Source of the DNA: Candidatus Ventrenecus stercoripullorum
GTDB taxonomy: Bacteria; Bacillota_I; Bacilli_A; RF39; UBA660
NCBI GenBank assembly: GCA_018712835.1
Contig: DVGF01000062.1
Span: forward strand, 1 to 46,865
Direction: 5' to 3'
DNA length: 46,865 bases
Below the pieces are notes generated by a model that was not told the origin of the DNA, made no database searches, and saw nothing but the letters and a program-made list of their open reading frames with translations. A program made the translations under genes and the position numbers. Shown piece after piece: positions 31,581 through 39,914 of this stretch (position 1 is its first letter; each line of letters opens with the position of its first letter).

Positions 31581-31689
31581 AGTATCACTTTCTTTTATAT
31601 TTTGCTTTATTTTTCATTGATTTGTTAATTACATCTTTAATCCTTATTATTTTCCTTTTATTGTTTTTACTATTTATAGTATTAATATA

Positions 31690-31805
31690 AAAGCAATCCA
31701 CCTAACTCAGCAATGATTTAGGTGGAGACGAAAAAATTCGGCAACACTCAACATGCGAAAATTAAGTGTTCCTTTTTTATTTTATTCAAGGTGTCCTTGA
31801 TATAT
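31690..31805 (-). promoter_or_regulatory. Structured leader upstream of the ASCH gene (candidate riboregulator)
   Basis: On the minus strand, going towards the ASCH gene, the predicted leader carries CAAGG-ACA-CCTTG (31800-31788), AACACTTAA/TTGAGTGTT (31772-31732 region), CCGAA/TTCG, and CCACCTAA/TTAGGTGG (31721-31698 region). Read on the plus strand, the same segment forms a hairpin, a linker and a second hairpin followed by CCTTTTTT, like a roughly 90-base sRNA with terminator. Which strand is expressed cannot be decided here. No known riboswitch class is recognised. Confidence 0.45.
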
Positions 31806-31807
31806 TC

Positions 31808-31836
31808 ATAGTATCATAAGATGCGCTTTTTTTCAA
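31808..31836 (-). promoter_or_regulatory. Promoter for the ASCH leader
   Basis: Minus strand TTGAAA (31836-31831), 17-base spacer, TACTAT (31813-31808), just after the ccdA-tlpA stop. Confidence 0.6.
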
Positions 31837-31837
31837 G

Positions 31838-33028
31838 TTATTCTTCTGTATATTCTTTGATATAGTTTTCTAAATCTTCGTAGCTTACTGCACCTGGTAT
31901 TTTTATTTTTACTTCGTTGTTATCAATAATAAATGTATTTGGGAATGATGATATTCCATATTTTTTGAAGTATTCTTTAGACTCGTCAATTAATACAGGG
32001 AAACTGTAGTTATTTTCTTCAATATACTTTTTAATTTCTTCGGTGCTTGAGTTACTTAATTCAGGACTTATTAAAGTGAGTAAAATAACATCGTCTTGAT
32101 AGGTATTATATATTTTTTCGATATCTTTTAATTCTTCTTTACAAATTGTACAAGACATAGACCAGAAATTTAAGATGACTGTTTTGTCTTTGTAATCTTC
32201 TAAAGTATAAGTGTTACCAAAAATATCTTTTAAGGTAAAAGCGGGTGGAGTTGTAAGATTGACTGACTCAATGGTTGAAGAACAATTTGACATTCCGTTT
32301 TCATCAATTGTACAACTAGAAATTTCTTTTTCAGGGATAGCTTTTATTCCATTATATATTAGTATTCCACCAATGATTATTAATAAAGCACCGCCTACTT
32401 TGATTAAGTTAGATAGAGCTTTTTGATGTTTTTTTAATAAGTTTAGAGCTTCATTTGTAAATAATCCAAGAATTAGAAAAGGAATGATAAACCCTAATGC
32501 GTACAAGAAGACATATAAGTTACCTATTATCATACTTTCAACGCTTCCAGCCATCATAAGAACAGATGAGAGGGCAGGACCAACGCATGGTGTCCATGCA
32601 AAACTAAATAAAAATCCTAATAGAAAAGCAAAGAATGGGTTTATTTTTTTGATGTTTAAGTTTACATTCATTTTTCTTTCTTTTTGTAAGAATTTTATTT
32701 TAATGAGCCCCATTTGAAAAAATCCTAAAATGATGATAATGATACCACATATGATTAATAAGATATGTTTGATATTTTGAAAGAATAGTCCTAATGCAGT
32801 AAAAGATAATCCTAGAATAAAGAAAGATGCAGATATTCCAAGGATAAAGAAAAATGTATGAAAGAGAGTAGTGCTTCTTTTATAGTATATAGTGCCATCT
32901 TTGTTCACCTTTTTTGCACTTCCTGCTAAATAACTCATATATAAAGGAAGGATTGGAATAATGCATGGTGAAAAAAATGAAATAATTCCTTCTAGAAATA
33001 CTGTAATAAATTGAAAACTTTCTAACAT
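31838..33028 (-). CDS. CcdA-like membrane protein fused to a TlpA-like thioredoxin
   Basis: Protein of 396 aa. Residues 1-235 are a six-helix CcdA/DsbD transmembrane domain with conserved SFFSPCIIPILPLYMSYLAG and FSFAWTPCVGPALS, the two Cys that carry electrons across the membrane. Residues about 260-396 are an extracytoplasmic TlpA/ResA-like domain with the redox motif FWSMSCTICKEEL and cis-Pro in GISSFPNTFII. The fusion passes reducing power from cytoplasmic thioredoxin to extracytoplasmic targets, possibly including the protein at 3600-4193. GGAGGTAC precedes the start. The domain calls are firm. Confidence 0.93.
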   Translation of the reverse strand: MLESFQFITVFLEGIISFFSPCIIPILPLYMSYLAGSAKKVNKDGTIYYKRSTTLFHTFFFILGISASFFILGLSFTALGLFFQNIKHILLIICGIIIIILGFFQMGLIKIKFLQKERKMNVNLNIKKINPFFAFLLGFLFSFAWTPCVGPALSSVLMMAGSVESMIIGNLYVFLYALGFIIPFLILGLFTNEALNLLKKHQKALSNLIKVGGALLIIIGGILIYNGIKAIPEKEISSCTIDENGMSNCSSTIESVNLTTPPAFTLKDIFGNTYTLEDYKDKTVILNFWSMSCTICKEELKDIEKIYNTYQDDVILLTLISPELSNSSTEEIKKYIEENNYSFPVLIDESKEYFKKYGISSFPNTFIIDNNEVKIKIPGAVSYEDLENYIKEYTEE

Positions 33029-33096
33029 TAATGTACCTCCTAATGCCTAGGGTATTTTATCAAATTTTTTAGTATTTGAAAAGATGTTTTTAGGGC

Positions 33097-33125
33097 TTGT
33101 CAGTGTTTTTGCAAATTGATATAAT
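33097..33125 (+). promoter_or_regulatory. Promoter of tex
   Basis: TTGTCA (33097-33102), 17-base spacer, TATAAT (33120-33125). Confidence 0.8.
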
Positions 33126-33153
33126 CTTTGGGTATGGAAAGTAGGATTTAAAT

Positions 33154-35274
33154 ATGAATAATAAAGAAGTTTTAGCAAAAAATTTAGGAATTAAAGTGTC
33201 ACAGGTGGAGGCTGTATTGTCTTTACTTAGTGAAGGGGCTACCATTCCTTTTATTGCCCGTTATAGGAAGGAAGCTACGGGTTCTTTGGATGAGGAAGTT
33301 ATTCGATCTATTGAAAAAGAGTATACTTATTTAGAGAATTTGTTAAAAAGAAAAGAAGATGTCATTCGGTTGATTGAAGAAAAAGATATGATGACGGATG
33401 AGTTAAGGGCTTCTATTCTTGCTTGTGAGAAGCTTTCTGATGTCGAAGATTTGTATCGACCATTTAAAGAAAAGAAAAAAACAAAGGCTAGTGAAGCAAT
33501 TAAAATGGGACTAGAGCCACTTGCTAAGAAAATGATGAGTTTTCCTACGAATGGTAGTATGGAGGTTTTGGCAAGTGGTTTTTCTTGTGACGTAGAAAAA
33601 GCGATTGAAGGAGCAAAATACATTATTGCAGAATGGATTAGTGATAATGCTTATTATCGTAAATATATTAAAAGAGAGATATGGAACCATGGTTTTTTCA
33701 CGAGTAAAATTAAGAAAAATGCGGTAGATGAGAAGCATGTTTATCAAATGTATTATGATTTTAGTGAAGCAATTCGGTATGCGAAACATTATAGGGTTTT
33801 GGCAATGAACCGTGGGGAAAAGGAAGGAATTTTATCGGTTTCTTTGGATTTTGATAAAGAGCATATTTTAGAATATTTGGAAAGTAAGATTATTAAAAAT
33901 CCTAATTCTTTTGTTTGTAATGATGTTGTTGAAGCAATTAAGGACTCTTTAAAAAGACTTATTTATCCTAGTGTCGAAAGGGAAATTCGAGCTGATTTAA
34001 CGGAGAATGCAGAAAATAAAGCAATTTTGACTTTTCAAGATAATTTGGAACATTTACTTATGACAAAGCCTGTCAAAGATAAGGTGGTTCTTGGTTTTGA
34101 CCCAGCATTTCGTACGGGGTGTAAGCTTGCTGTGTTAAATCCATATGGAAATGTGTTAGAAATTGCTACGATTTATCCGCATGAACCTAAGAATGAGAAA
34201 GAAAAGAGTAAAGAAGTGTTAAAATCTTTGATAGAGAAGTATGGCGTACAAATTATCGCGATTGGTAATGGAACTGCTTCTCGGGAGAGTGAAGCTTTCG
34301 TAGCTGATGCGATTAGTGGAACTCCTGTGTTATATAATTTAGTTAGTGAGGCAGGAGCAAGTGTTTATTCTGCAAGTCCATTGGCTATTAAGGAATTTCC
34401 TGATTTAACGGTAGAAAAAAGAAGTGCGATTTCGATTGGTCGAAGAGTTCAAGATCCTTTATCAGAACTTGTAAAAATTGACCCGAAAAGTATTGGCGTT
34501 GGCGAGTATCAACACGATGTGAACCAGAAAGAACTGGCTGAAGCTTTAGGATTTACTGTTTCTAAAATTGTCAATGAAATTGGTGTTAATATTAATACAG
34601 CAAGTAGTAGTATTTTAAGTTATATTTCAGGACTTACTAAAAAAACGATTGATAGTATTTTGAAATTCCGGGAGAAAAAGCCTTTTGTTTCTCGAGAAGA
34701 AGTAAAGAGTTTAGCTGGATTTAGTGATAAAGTGTATGAACAATCTATTGGGTTTTTGAGAATTGTGGATGGAGAAAATCCTTTGGATAAAACAAGAATT
34801 CACCCTGAAAGTTATGCACTTGCTACTGCTTTATTAGGGGAGTTAAATTTAGATATTCATGATTTAGGAAGTGAAAAGTTTACATCTGTTTTAAGTCAAG
34901 TAGATGTTTCTGATATGTCAAAGAAACTTGCTACGGATGTTTATACTTTACAAGATATTATTGATGAGTTAAATCATCCGGGACAAGATTATCGTGATAA
35001 GTTAGATGATATTGTTTTAAAGAGTGATGTTTTAACCATTGATGATTTAAAACTTGGTATGGAATTAAAAGGTACGGTTCGTAATGTGACAAGTTTTGGA
35101 GCTTTTGTTGACATAGGATTGCATGATGATGGACTTGTTCATATTTCTAAAATGAGTAAACAATATGTCAAGAACCCGAACGATGTTGTCAGTGTTGGAG
35201 ATATTGTTACAGTTTATGTTTGTGGAATTGATAAAGAGAAAGAAAAAGTACAGTTATCGATGGTGAAAGAATAA
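33154..35274 (+). CDS. tex: Tex-family S1 RNA-binding protein
   Basis: Protein of 706 aa, full length. The order is a helical Tex N-domain (SLLSEGATIPFIARYRKEATG), YqgF/RNase H-like domain (VLGFDPAFRTGCKLAVL, AIGNGTASRE), helix-hairpin-helix domains (YQHDVNQKELAEAL, SREEVKSLAGFSDK), and a C-terminal S1 domain (GMELKGTVRNVTSFGAFVDIG, DGLVHISKM). Tex is a conserved cytoplasmic nucleic-acid-binding protein linked to transcription. It is monocistronic with its own promoter and terminator. Confidence 0.97.
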   Translation: MNNKEVLAKNLGIKVSQVEAVLSLLSEGATIPFIARYRKEATGSLDEEVIRSIEKEYTYLENLLKRKEDVIRLIEEKDMMTDELRASILACEKLSDVEDLYRPFKEKKKTKASEAIKMGLEPLAKKMMSFPTNGSMEVLASGFSCDVEKAIEGAKYIIAEWISDNAYYRKYIKREIWNHGFFTSKIKKNAVDEKHVYQMYYDFSEAIRYAKHYRVLAMNRGEKEGILSVSLDFDKEHILEYLESKIIKNPNSFVCNDVVEAIKDSLKRLIYPSVEREIRADLTENAENKAILTFQDNLEHLLMTKPVKDKVVLGFDPAFRTGCKLAVLNPYGNVLEIATIYPHEPKNEKEKSKEVLKSLIEKYGVQIIAIGNGTASRESEAFVADAISGTPVLYNLVSEAGASVYSASPLAIKEFPDLTVEKRSAISIGRRVQDPLSELVKIDPKSIGVGEYQHDVNQKELAEALGFTVSKIVNEIGVNINTASSSILSYISGLTKKTIDSILKFREKKPFVSREEVKSLAGFSDKVYEQSIGFLRIVDGENPLDKTRIHPESYALATALLGELNLDIHDLGSEKFTSVLSQVDVSDMSKKLATDVYTLQDIIDELNHPGQDYRDKLDDIVLKSDVLTIDDLKLGMELKGTVRNVTSFGAFVDIGLHDDGLVHISKMSKQYVKNPNDVVSVGDIVTVYVCGIDKEKEKVQLSMVKE

Positions 35275-35312
35275 AAAAGGCACTGGCTTTTAAAAATTCA
35301 GTGCTTTTTTCT
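35273..35312 (+). terminator. Terminator after tex
   Basis: AAAAAAGGCACTG (35273-35285) with CAGTGCTTTTTT (35299-35310). Confidence 0.8.
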
Positions 35313-35408
35313 TTTGAAATATTGTTTTATCTCTTAATGGGACGGTTACTTTACCTTTTATTTTTCTAAAAAAAAGGGTATAATAAATGAATAAGTGGAG
35401 GTGGCATT

Positions 35409-37223
35409 ATGTGCGGGATTGCTGGTTTTGTAGGCAAAGAGAAAAATATGAAGAAAACACTTAAAAATATGACTGATCGAATTAAACATAGAGGGCCAGA
35501 TGCCGAAGGACTTTTTGTTCGAGGAAATGTTGCTTTGGGTCAAAGAAGACTTTCCATTATCGATATTTCTGGTGGTAAACAACCGATGTTTAGTAAAGAT
35601 GAAAATTTGGTGGTTGTCTTTAATGGTGAGATTTATAATTATAAAGAATTAAAAAGTGAACTTAAAGATTATCCTTGGCAAACAAATAGTGATACGGAAG
35701 TACTACTTGCTGGATATGAAAAATGGGGTCGTGATTTACCAAAGCATTTAAGAGGAATGTTTGCTTTTGCTTTATACGATATTAAAAATAAAACGCTTTT
35801 CTGTGCAAGGGACCCTTTTGGTATTAAACCTTTCTATTATTATCAAAATGATGGAACTTTTCTGTTTGCATCTGAGATTAAAGCGTTTTTAGACCATCCT
35901 AAGTTTGAGAAGAAGTTTAATGAGTCTATTTTATCGGCTTATTTGTCTTTTAGTTTTACGCCAACGACAGAAACGTTTTTTGAAGGTGTGAGGCGACTTG
36001 ATGCAGGATATTCTTTAACACTTCAAGATGGAGAAGTTACGCTTGAGCGTTATTATGAGTTAAAGTTTCCAATTGAACATAAGGAATATAAGAAGGTTGT
36101 TAAAGATATTTCTAATGTTATGCAAGATAGTGTAGAACATCATATGATTAGTGATGTAGAAGTTGGTTCTTTCTTATCGAGTGGGATTGACTCTTCTTAT
36201 TTGGTATCTTTAGCAAAACCAGATAAAACTTATACGGTTGGGTATGATATTCCGCGTTATAATGAAATTGATTATGCTGAGGATTTGGCTAGCAAGTTAG
36301 GAATTAAGAATGTTAGTAAGAAAATTACGAAAGAAGAGTACATGAAAATTTTGGATAAGATCATGTATCATATGGATGAACCTGCTAGTGATCCGGCCAT
36401 CGTGGCTCTTTACTTTGTGGCAAATTTAGCAAGTAAGGATGTCAAGGTTGTGTTGTCTGGAGAAGGTGCAGATGAGTTCTTCGGTGGATATAATTATTAT
36501 CGTGAAGAAGTAGATTATTCTTTCTATAATAAGATACCGTTTTTTATTCGTCATGCGATTTCAAAAGTGTGTTCTTTATTACCACCTGTTCGAGGCATTA
36601 ACTTTTTAGTTCGTCGTGGGGAAAGACTTGAAGATAGTTATATTGGTGTTAATAAGGTATGGACAAAGAAAGAAGTGAAAAAGTTATTAAAAGTTCCAGT
36701 AACTATTCAAAATAAAGAGATTACAAAGCCTGTTTTTGAAGAATTCCGTGGTCAAAGTAATATTGTAAAAATGCAAGCCATTGATATTAATTTTTGGCTT
36801 ATGAAAGATATTTTACAGAAAGCAGACCGTATGACTATGGCTAATTCTTTGGAAGGAAGAGTGCCATTTGTGGATAAAGAAGTGTTTTCTGTAGCGTCTT
36901 CGTTACCTCTTGATTATAAAGTGACTAAGGAGAATACAAAAGTTGCTTTAAGAGAAGCTGCGAAGAAAGTTATTCCGAATGAGTCTTATAAAAAGAAAAA
37001 ATTAGGTTTTCCAGTTCCAATTCGTGATTGGATGAAGGAAGAAGATGTTTACTTGGAAATTCAAAAAACGTTTTTAAGTAAACCAGCACAGAAATATTTT
37101 AATACAAAGATGCTTTTAAAAATGCTTGAAGACCATAAGAATGGGAAGAAAGATAATTATCGTAAAGTATGGAATGTTTATTGTTTCTTAAAATGGTATC
37201 AAGTATTCTTTGTGAAAATGTAG
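35409..37223 (+). CDS. asnB: Asparagine synthetase (glutamine-hydrolysing)
   Basis: Protein of 604 aa, normal length. After Met removal Cys2 (MCGIAGFVG) is the glutaminase nucleophile; HRGPDAEG and FNGEIYNYKEL follow. The synthetase half has the ATP-pyrophosphatase loop SFLSSGIDSS, VLSGEGADEFFGGY and DRMTMANSLEGRVPFVD. It makes asparagine from aspartate, glutamine and ATP. GGAGGTGG precedes the start and TATAAT (35379-35384) lies upstream. Confidence 0.95.
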   Translation: MCGIAGFVGKEKNMKKTLKNMTDRIKHRGPDAEGLFVRGNVALGQRRLSIIDISGGKQPMFSKDENLVVVFNGEIYNYKELKSELKDYPWQTNSDTEVLLAGYEKWGRDLPKHLRGMFAFALYDIKNKTLFCARDPFGIKPFYYYQNDGTFLFASEIKAFLDHPKFEKKFNESILSAYLSFSFTPTTETFFEGVRRLDAGYSLTLQDGEVTLERYYELKFPIEHKEYKKVVKDISNVMQDSVEHHMISDVEVGSFLSSGIDSSYLVSLAKPDKTYTVGYDIPRYNEIDYAEDLASKLGIKNVSKKITKEEYMKILDKIMYHMDEPASDPAIVALYFVANLASKDVKVVLSGEGADEFFGGYNYYREEVDYSFYNKIPFFIRHAISKVCSLLPPVRGINFLVRRGERLEDSYIGVNKVWTKKEVKKLLKVPVTIQNKEITKPVFEEFRGQSNIVKMQAIDINFWLMKDILQKADRMTMANSLEGRVPFVDKEVFSVASSLPLDYKVTKENTKVALREAAKKVIPNESYKKKKLGFPVPIRDWMKEEDVYLEIQKTFLSKPAQKYFNTKMLLKMLEDHKNGKKDNYRKVWNVYCFLKWYQVFFVKM

Positions 37224-37293
37224 GAAATATAGTCTCTCATGATTATATTTTCATTTTTTTCTTTACGCGAAATAAAATAGAAAGAGGGATGTT

Positions 37294-37896
37294 ATGAAGA
37301 AAAATTTACTTGTGGTAGGGTCTGTTATTTGTTTTGTTTGTTTCTTGGTTCTTGCCATTTTGGTTACGATGGGAAGTACTACACCTTTTGATACTTTTGT
37401 GTATCAAGGAATTCAAACTATTCGTATTCCTGAATTTTGGAAGTTTATTACTCATCTAGGAAGTTTTGAAGTTATTGTTTTGTTTCTTGTTTTTATTGCT
37501 ATTTTCTGGCGTCAGAAAAGAAATAGTCTTTTTTTGATACTTTGTATGGTGATGGAGGCAGCTTTGAATTTTGGATTAAAGTTTATTTTTCAAAGACCAC
37601 GACCTAGTGTGTTACATCTTGTAGAAGAAAGTGGATATTCTTTTCCAAGTGGACATGCGATGACTATTACGACATTTGGGCTTCTTCTTATTTTTTTCTT
37701 ATGGCAAAGTAAGCTTAGTAAGAGTAAGAAAATACTTGGAAGTATCTTTCTTGGTCTTTTAATTCTTTTGGTTTGTTTGAGCCGGGTATATCTAGGAGTT
37801 CATTATGCCAGTGATATTTTGGCTGGTTTCTTATTAGGAAGTGCCTTTTCTTTGTTTTGTTATTATTTTTATCTTCACCAAAAAAAGTTGTCTTAA
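37294..37896 (+). CDS. PAP2-family membrane phosphatase
   Basis: Protein of 200 aa with five or six membrane helices and the complete phosphatidic-acid-phosphatase signature: KFIFQRPRPS, SYSFPSGHAMT, and SRVYLGVHYASDILAG, with the catalytic His residues. It probably dephosphorylates a lipid such as phosphatidate or undecaprenyl diphosphate at the membrane. Its stop overlaps that of the convergent CmpB-like gene inside a terminator loop. Confidence 0.93.
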   Translation: MKKNLLVVGSVICFVCFLVLAILVTMGSTTPFDTFVYQGIQTIRIPEFWKFITHLGSFEVIVLFLVFIAIFWRQKRNSLFLILCMVMEAALNFGLKFIFQRPRPSVLHLVEESGYSFPSGHAMTITTFGLLLIFFLWQSKLSKSKKILGSIFLGLLILLVCLSRVYLGVHYASDILAGFLLGSAFSLFCYYFYLHQKKLS

Positions 37897-37917
37897 CGTT
37901 GACAACTTTCTTTTTTT
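37884..37917. terminator. Shared bidirectional terminator with both stop codons in the loop
   Basis: AAAGTTGTC (37884-37892) pairs with GACAACTTTC (37901-37910), then seven T. The loop holds TTAA, giving the plus stop at 37894-37896 and the minus stop at 37895-37893. Confidence 0.8.
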
Positions 37918-38570
37918 GTTTTCTTTTTCTTTGTTTTGTTCCATGTTTGTATTTTTAAGTGGGGGAAAGCATCCATAATTCTTTTTTCTAAACGCATTTT
38001 AGAAGTTTGAATTTGTTTTTTGACTAGTTTTTTAATTCTTTCTGTATCATCTCTTGGGATTATTTGTTTTTGTTCGATATTCTTGCATAAGTTTTTGAAT
38101 GTATTCATCATTTTAAAGGAAATAATCGTGTCAATGAGTAACCCAATTACTAATATACTTGCTAAGACGATAGTAAATGTTTCATTCCAAGAATTGAAAA
38201 GATTTAGGAAAAATGGATTTGCTGCATACATTAGAAACATTCCAAATATTCCGAATGGAACCATGGTTTCTAAACAGATACGACCATTAATGTTGAATTT
38301 TTTGTTTGAATAATCCCACCATCTAGTATGGAACAATTTTTCTAAATAGAAACTTGTGAAATATTCCAAAATAGAACAGAGTAGAATAATCATGATAAAT
38401 AGAACAAGTGGATCATTTAGATATTTTTGTAGTAAAAGTTGCATTAATAGGGTTCCCCATCCATAGATAGGGCAATAAGGCCCGATTAAGAAGCCACGAT
38501 TGATGAATTTATGGTCACTTATTAATTTACAAATTACTTCTAAACACCATCCTAAAAAGGAATAAGTCAT
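37893..38570 (-). CDS. CmpB-like (putative ABC transporter permease) membrane protein
   Basis: Protein of 225 aa from the only in-frame ATG (38570). The family signature YSFLGWCLEVI, NRGFLIGPYCPIYGWG is at the very N-terminus, followed by further membrane helices and a basic cytoplasmic tail. Protein-like sequence (VAIYCLLF) continues upstream without a standard start, while a strong ribosome site (GGGTGAAG, 38618-38611) leads to ATG 38599, which is out of frame by one base. The true N-terminus is therefore about ten residues longer, or disrupted. Despite the family name no transported substrate is known. Confidence 0.8.
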   Translation of the reverse strand: MTYSFLGWCLEVICKLISDHKFINRGFLIGPYCPIYGWGTLLMQLLLQKYLNDPLVLFIMIILLCSILEYFTSFYLEKLFHTRWWDYSNKKFNINGRICLETMVPFGIFGMFLMYAANPFFLNLFNSWNETFTIVLASILVIGLLIDTIISFKMMNTFKNLCKNIEQKQIIPRDDTERIKKLVKKQIQTSKMRLEKRIMDAFPHLKIQTWNKTKKKKTKKESCQR

Positions 38571-38624
38571 AAATAATAAACAATATATTGCTACTACATG
38601 TATTATATTTCTTCACCCATTCTT

Positions 38625-38653
38625 ATTATAGAATCTTGTCAACATCTTGTCAA
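38625..38653 (-). promoter_or_regulatory. Promoter of the CmpB-like gene over a tandem repeat
   Basis: Minus strand TTGACA (38653-38648), 17-base spacer, TATAAT (38630-38625). The direct repeat ATCTTGTCAAC occurs twice in tandem (38633-38643 and 38644-38654), duplicating the -35. Confidence 0.7.
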
Positions 38654-38691
38654 CAGACTATCTTTTGATGATTTTTTTTGCTTGTTTCTTG

Positions 38692-38697
38692 TATAAT
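38692..38697 (+). promoter_or_regulatory. -10 element for the YtxH gene
   Basis: TATAAT at 38692-38697, 25 bases before the ATG at 38722; no convincing -35. Confidence 0.5.
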
Positions 38698-38721
38698 AAA
38701 TATAGAAAGGCAGGTTATAAT

Positions 38722-39147
38722 ATGGGTAAAAAAGGAAAAACTGTTGCAGCAATTCTTGGAGGTGCAGCGATTGGAGCAGGATTAGGAATTTTATTTGCTC
38801 CGAAAAGTGGAAAGGAAACACGTGCTGAATTAAAAGCAAAAATGGATGATTTAATTTCAAAAGCTAAAGAAATTGATATGGATGATGTCAGAGCATATGT
38901 TGTGCAAAAGACAGAAGAAATTGAAGCTGCTTTAAAAGATTTAGATAAAGAAAAGGTTCTTAAAATTGCTAAGAAAAAAGCAAAAGACATTCAAAAAGCA
39001 GCGACTGATTTAGTGAACTATGTCAAAGAAAAGGGAGAACCAGTTTTAACGGATGCGGCTGAAGCTGTTCGTTTAAAAGCTATTGATGTTACAAAGAACG
39101 TATTAGAAAAATTAGAAAACCCAAAAACTGCAACAAAGGAAGCTTAA
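38722..39147 (+). CDS. YtxH-domain protein
   Basis: Protein of 141 aa. It opens with a Gly/Ala-rich hydrophobic segment (VAAILGGAAIGAGLGILFAP) followed by KSGKETRAEL, the YtxH signature, then a long Lys/Glu/Ala helix. Such proteins are small membrane-associated, stress-linked proteins of unknown action. The ATG at 38722 is preferred because the family motif starts there and AAAGGCAGG precedes it; the frame extends to 38647 through the promoter. A terminator follows. Confidence 0.85.
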   Translation: MGKKGKTVAAILGGAAIGAGLGILFAPKSGKETRAELKAKMDDLISKAKEIDMDDVRAYVVQKTEEIEAALKDLDKEKVLKIAKKKAKDIQKAATDLVNYVKEKGEPVLTDAAEAVRLKAIDVTKNVLEKLENPKTATKEA

Positions 39148-39172
39148 AGATCTTTCAAAGAGGTCTTTTTTT
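39146..39172 (+). terminator. Terminator after the YtxH gene
   Basis: AAAGATC pairs with GGTCTTT (one wobble), followed by T. Confidence 0.6.
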
Positions 39173-39270
39173 CTTTTTTTAGAGAAATTTGCAAATAGAA
39201 AACATTTGTGGTATAATCTTTTTTATGAAGTGGTACGTTTGTATTACTTTTTTTTCTTAAAGGAGAGATT

Positions 39271-39900
39271 TTGTTAAATATGAATTTAACTCAGTATTAT
39301 AAATATGAGTACGCAAAGGATATGCTTGAAAGTGAGTTGCGTATTTTAATCAAGGAATTTGAAAGAAAACATGGGTATACACCAGTAGAACATTTAAAGT
39401 CAAGAATGAAATCTAGTGAAAGCATTTCTCGTAAATTAATAAAAAAAGGATATGAAGTTACTGAGGAAAATGCTTATAAATATATTGACGATATTGTGGG
39501 GGTTCGAATTGTTGTGTCTTTTTTAAGTGATGTGTATGACGTTGTTTCTTTAATTGCAAGTTCTACTAATTTGCTTGTTAAGGAAAGAAAGGATTATATT
39601 CGAAGTCCAAAGTCTTCGGGGTATTCTAGTTATCATTTAAAGGTTTTAGTGCCTGTTTATTTACAAGATTATGTGGAATATGTACCAGCGGAAATTCAAG
39701 TCAGAACTGTTGCGATGGATTTCTGGGCTAGTTTGGACCATAAAATTCGTTATAAATTCCAAGAGGAAATTCCTTCTGAAGTGCAAGCAAATATGCAAGA
39801 TTATGCATTGGATATTCAGGAACTTGACCGTAAAATGTATGAGATTAATAAAATTATGAGTAAGTATGAGAAAGATTTGAATGAAAAAGAAAATCATTAG
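39271..39900 (+). CDS. Small alarmone synthetase (RelQ/YjbM-like)
   Basis: Protein of 209 aa. It contains the RelA_SpoT synthetase motifs HLKSRMKSSESISRKL, DDIVGVRIVVSFLSDVYDV, RKDYIRSPKSSGYSSYHL, and PAEIQVRTVAMDFWASLDHKIRYK, with no hydrolase domain. It should make (p)ppGpp from ATP and GDP/GTP. The C-terminal helix (LDRKMYEINKIMSKYEKD) fits the tetramer-forming SAS proteins. The start is TTG 39271 (AAAGGAGAGA well spaced); ATG 39280 is an alternative. It is 14 bases upstream of mutY, so the two may be co-transcribed. Confidence 0.9.
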   Translation: MLNMNLTQYYKYEYAKDMLESELRILIKEFERKHGYTPVEHLKSRMKSSESISRKLIKKGYEVTEENAYKYIDDIVGVRIVVSFLSDVYDVVSLIASSTNLLVKERKDYIRSPKSSGYSSYHLKVLVPVYLQDYVEYVPAEIQVRTVAMDFWASLDHKIRYKFQEEIPSEVQANMQDYALDIQELDRKMYEINKIMSKYEKDLNEKENH

Positions 39901-39914
39901 AAAAGGGTAGTATT

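Noticed and set aside
31690-31785. Resemblance to the SAM-I (S-box) riboswitch on the plus strand (GGTGGAG ... CGGCAAC)
   Set aside because: The GGTGGA is already paired in a long hairpin with TCCACC, the GGTGCTAATTCC-like segment is absent, and no plus-strand gene follows.
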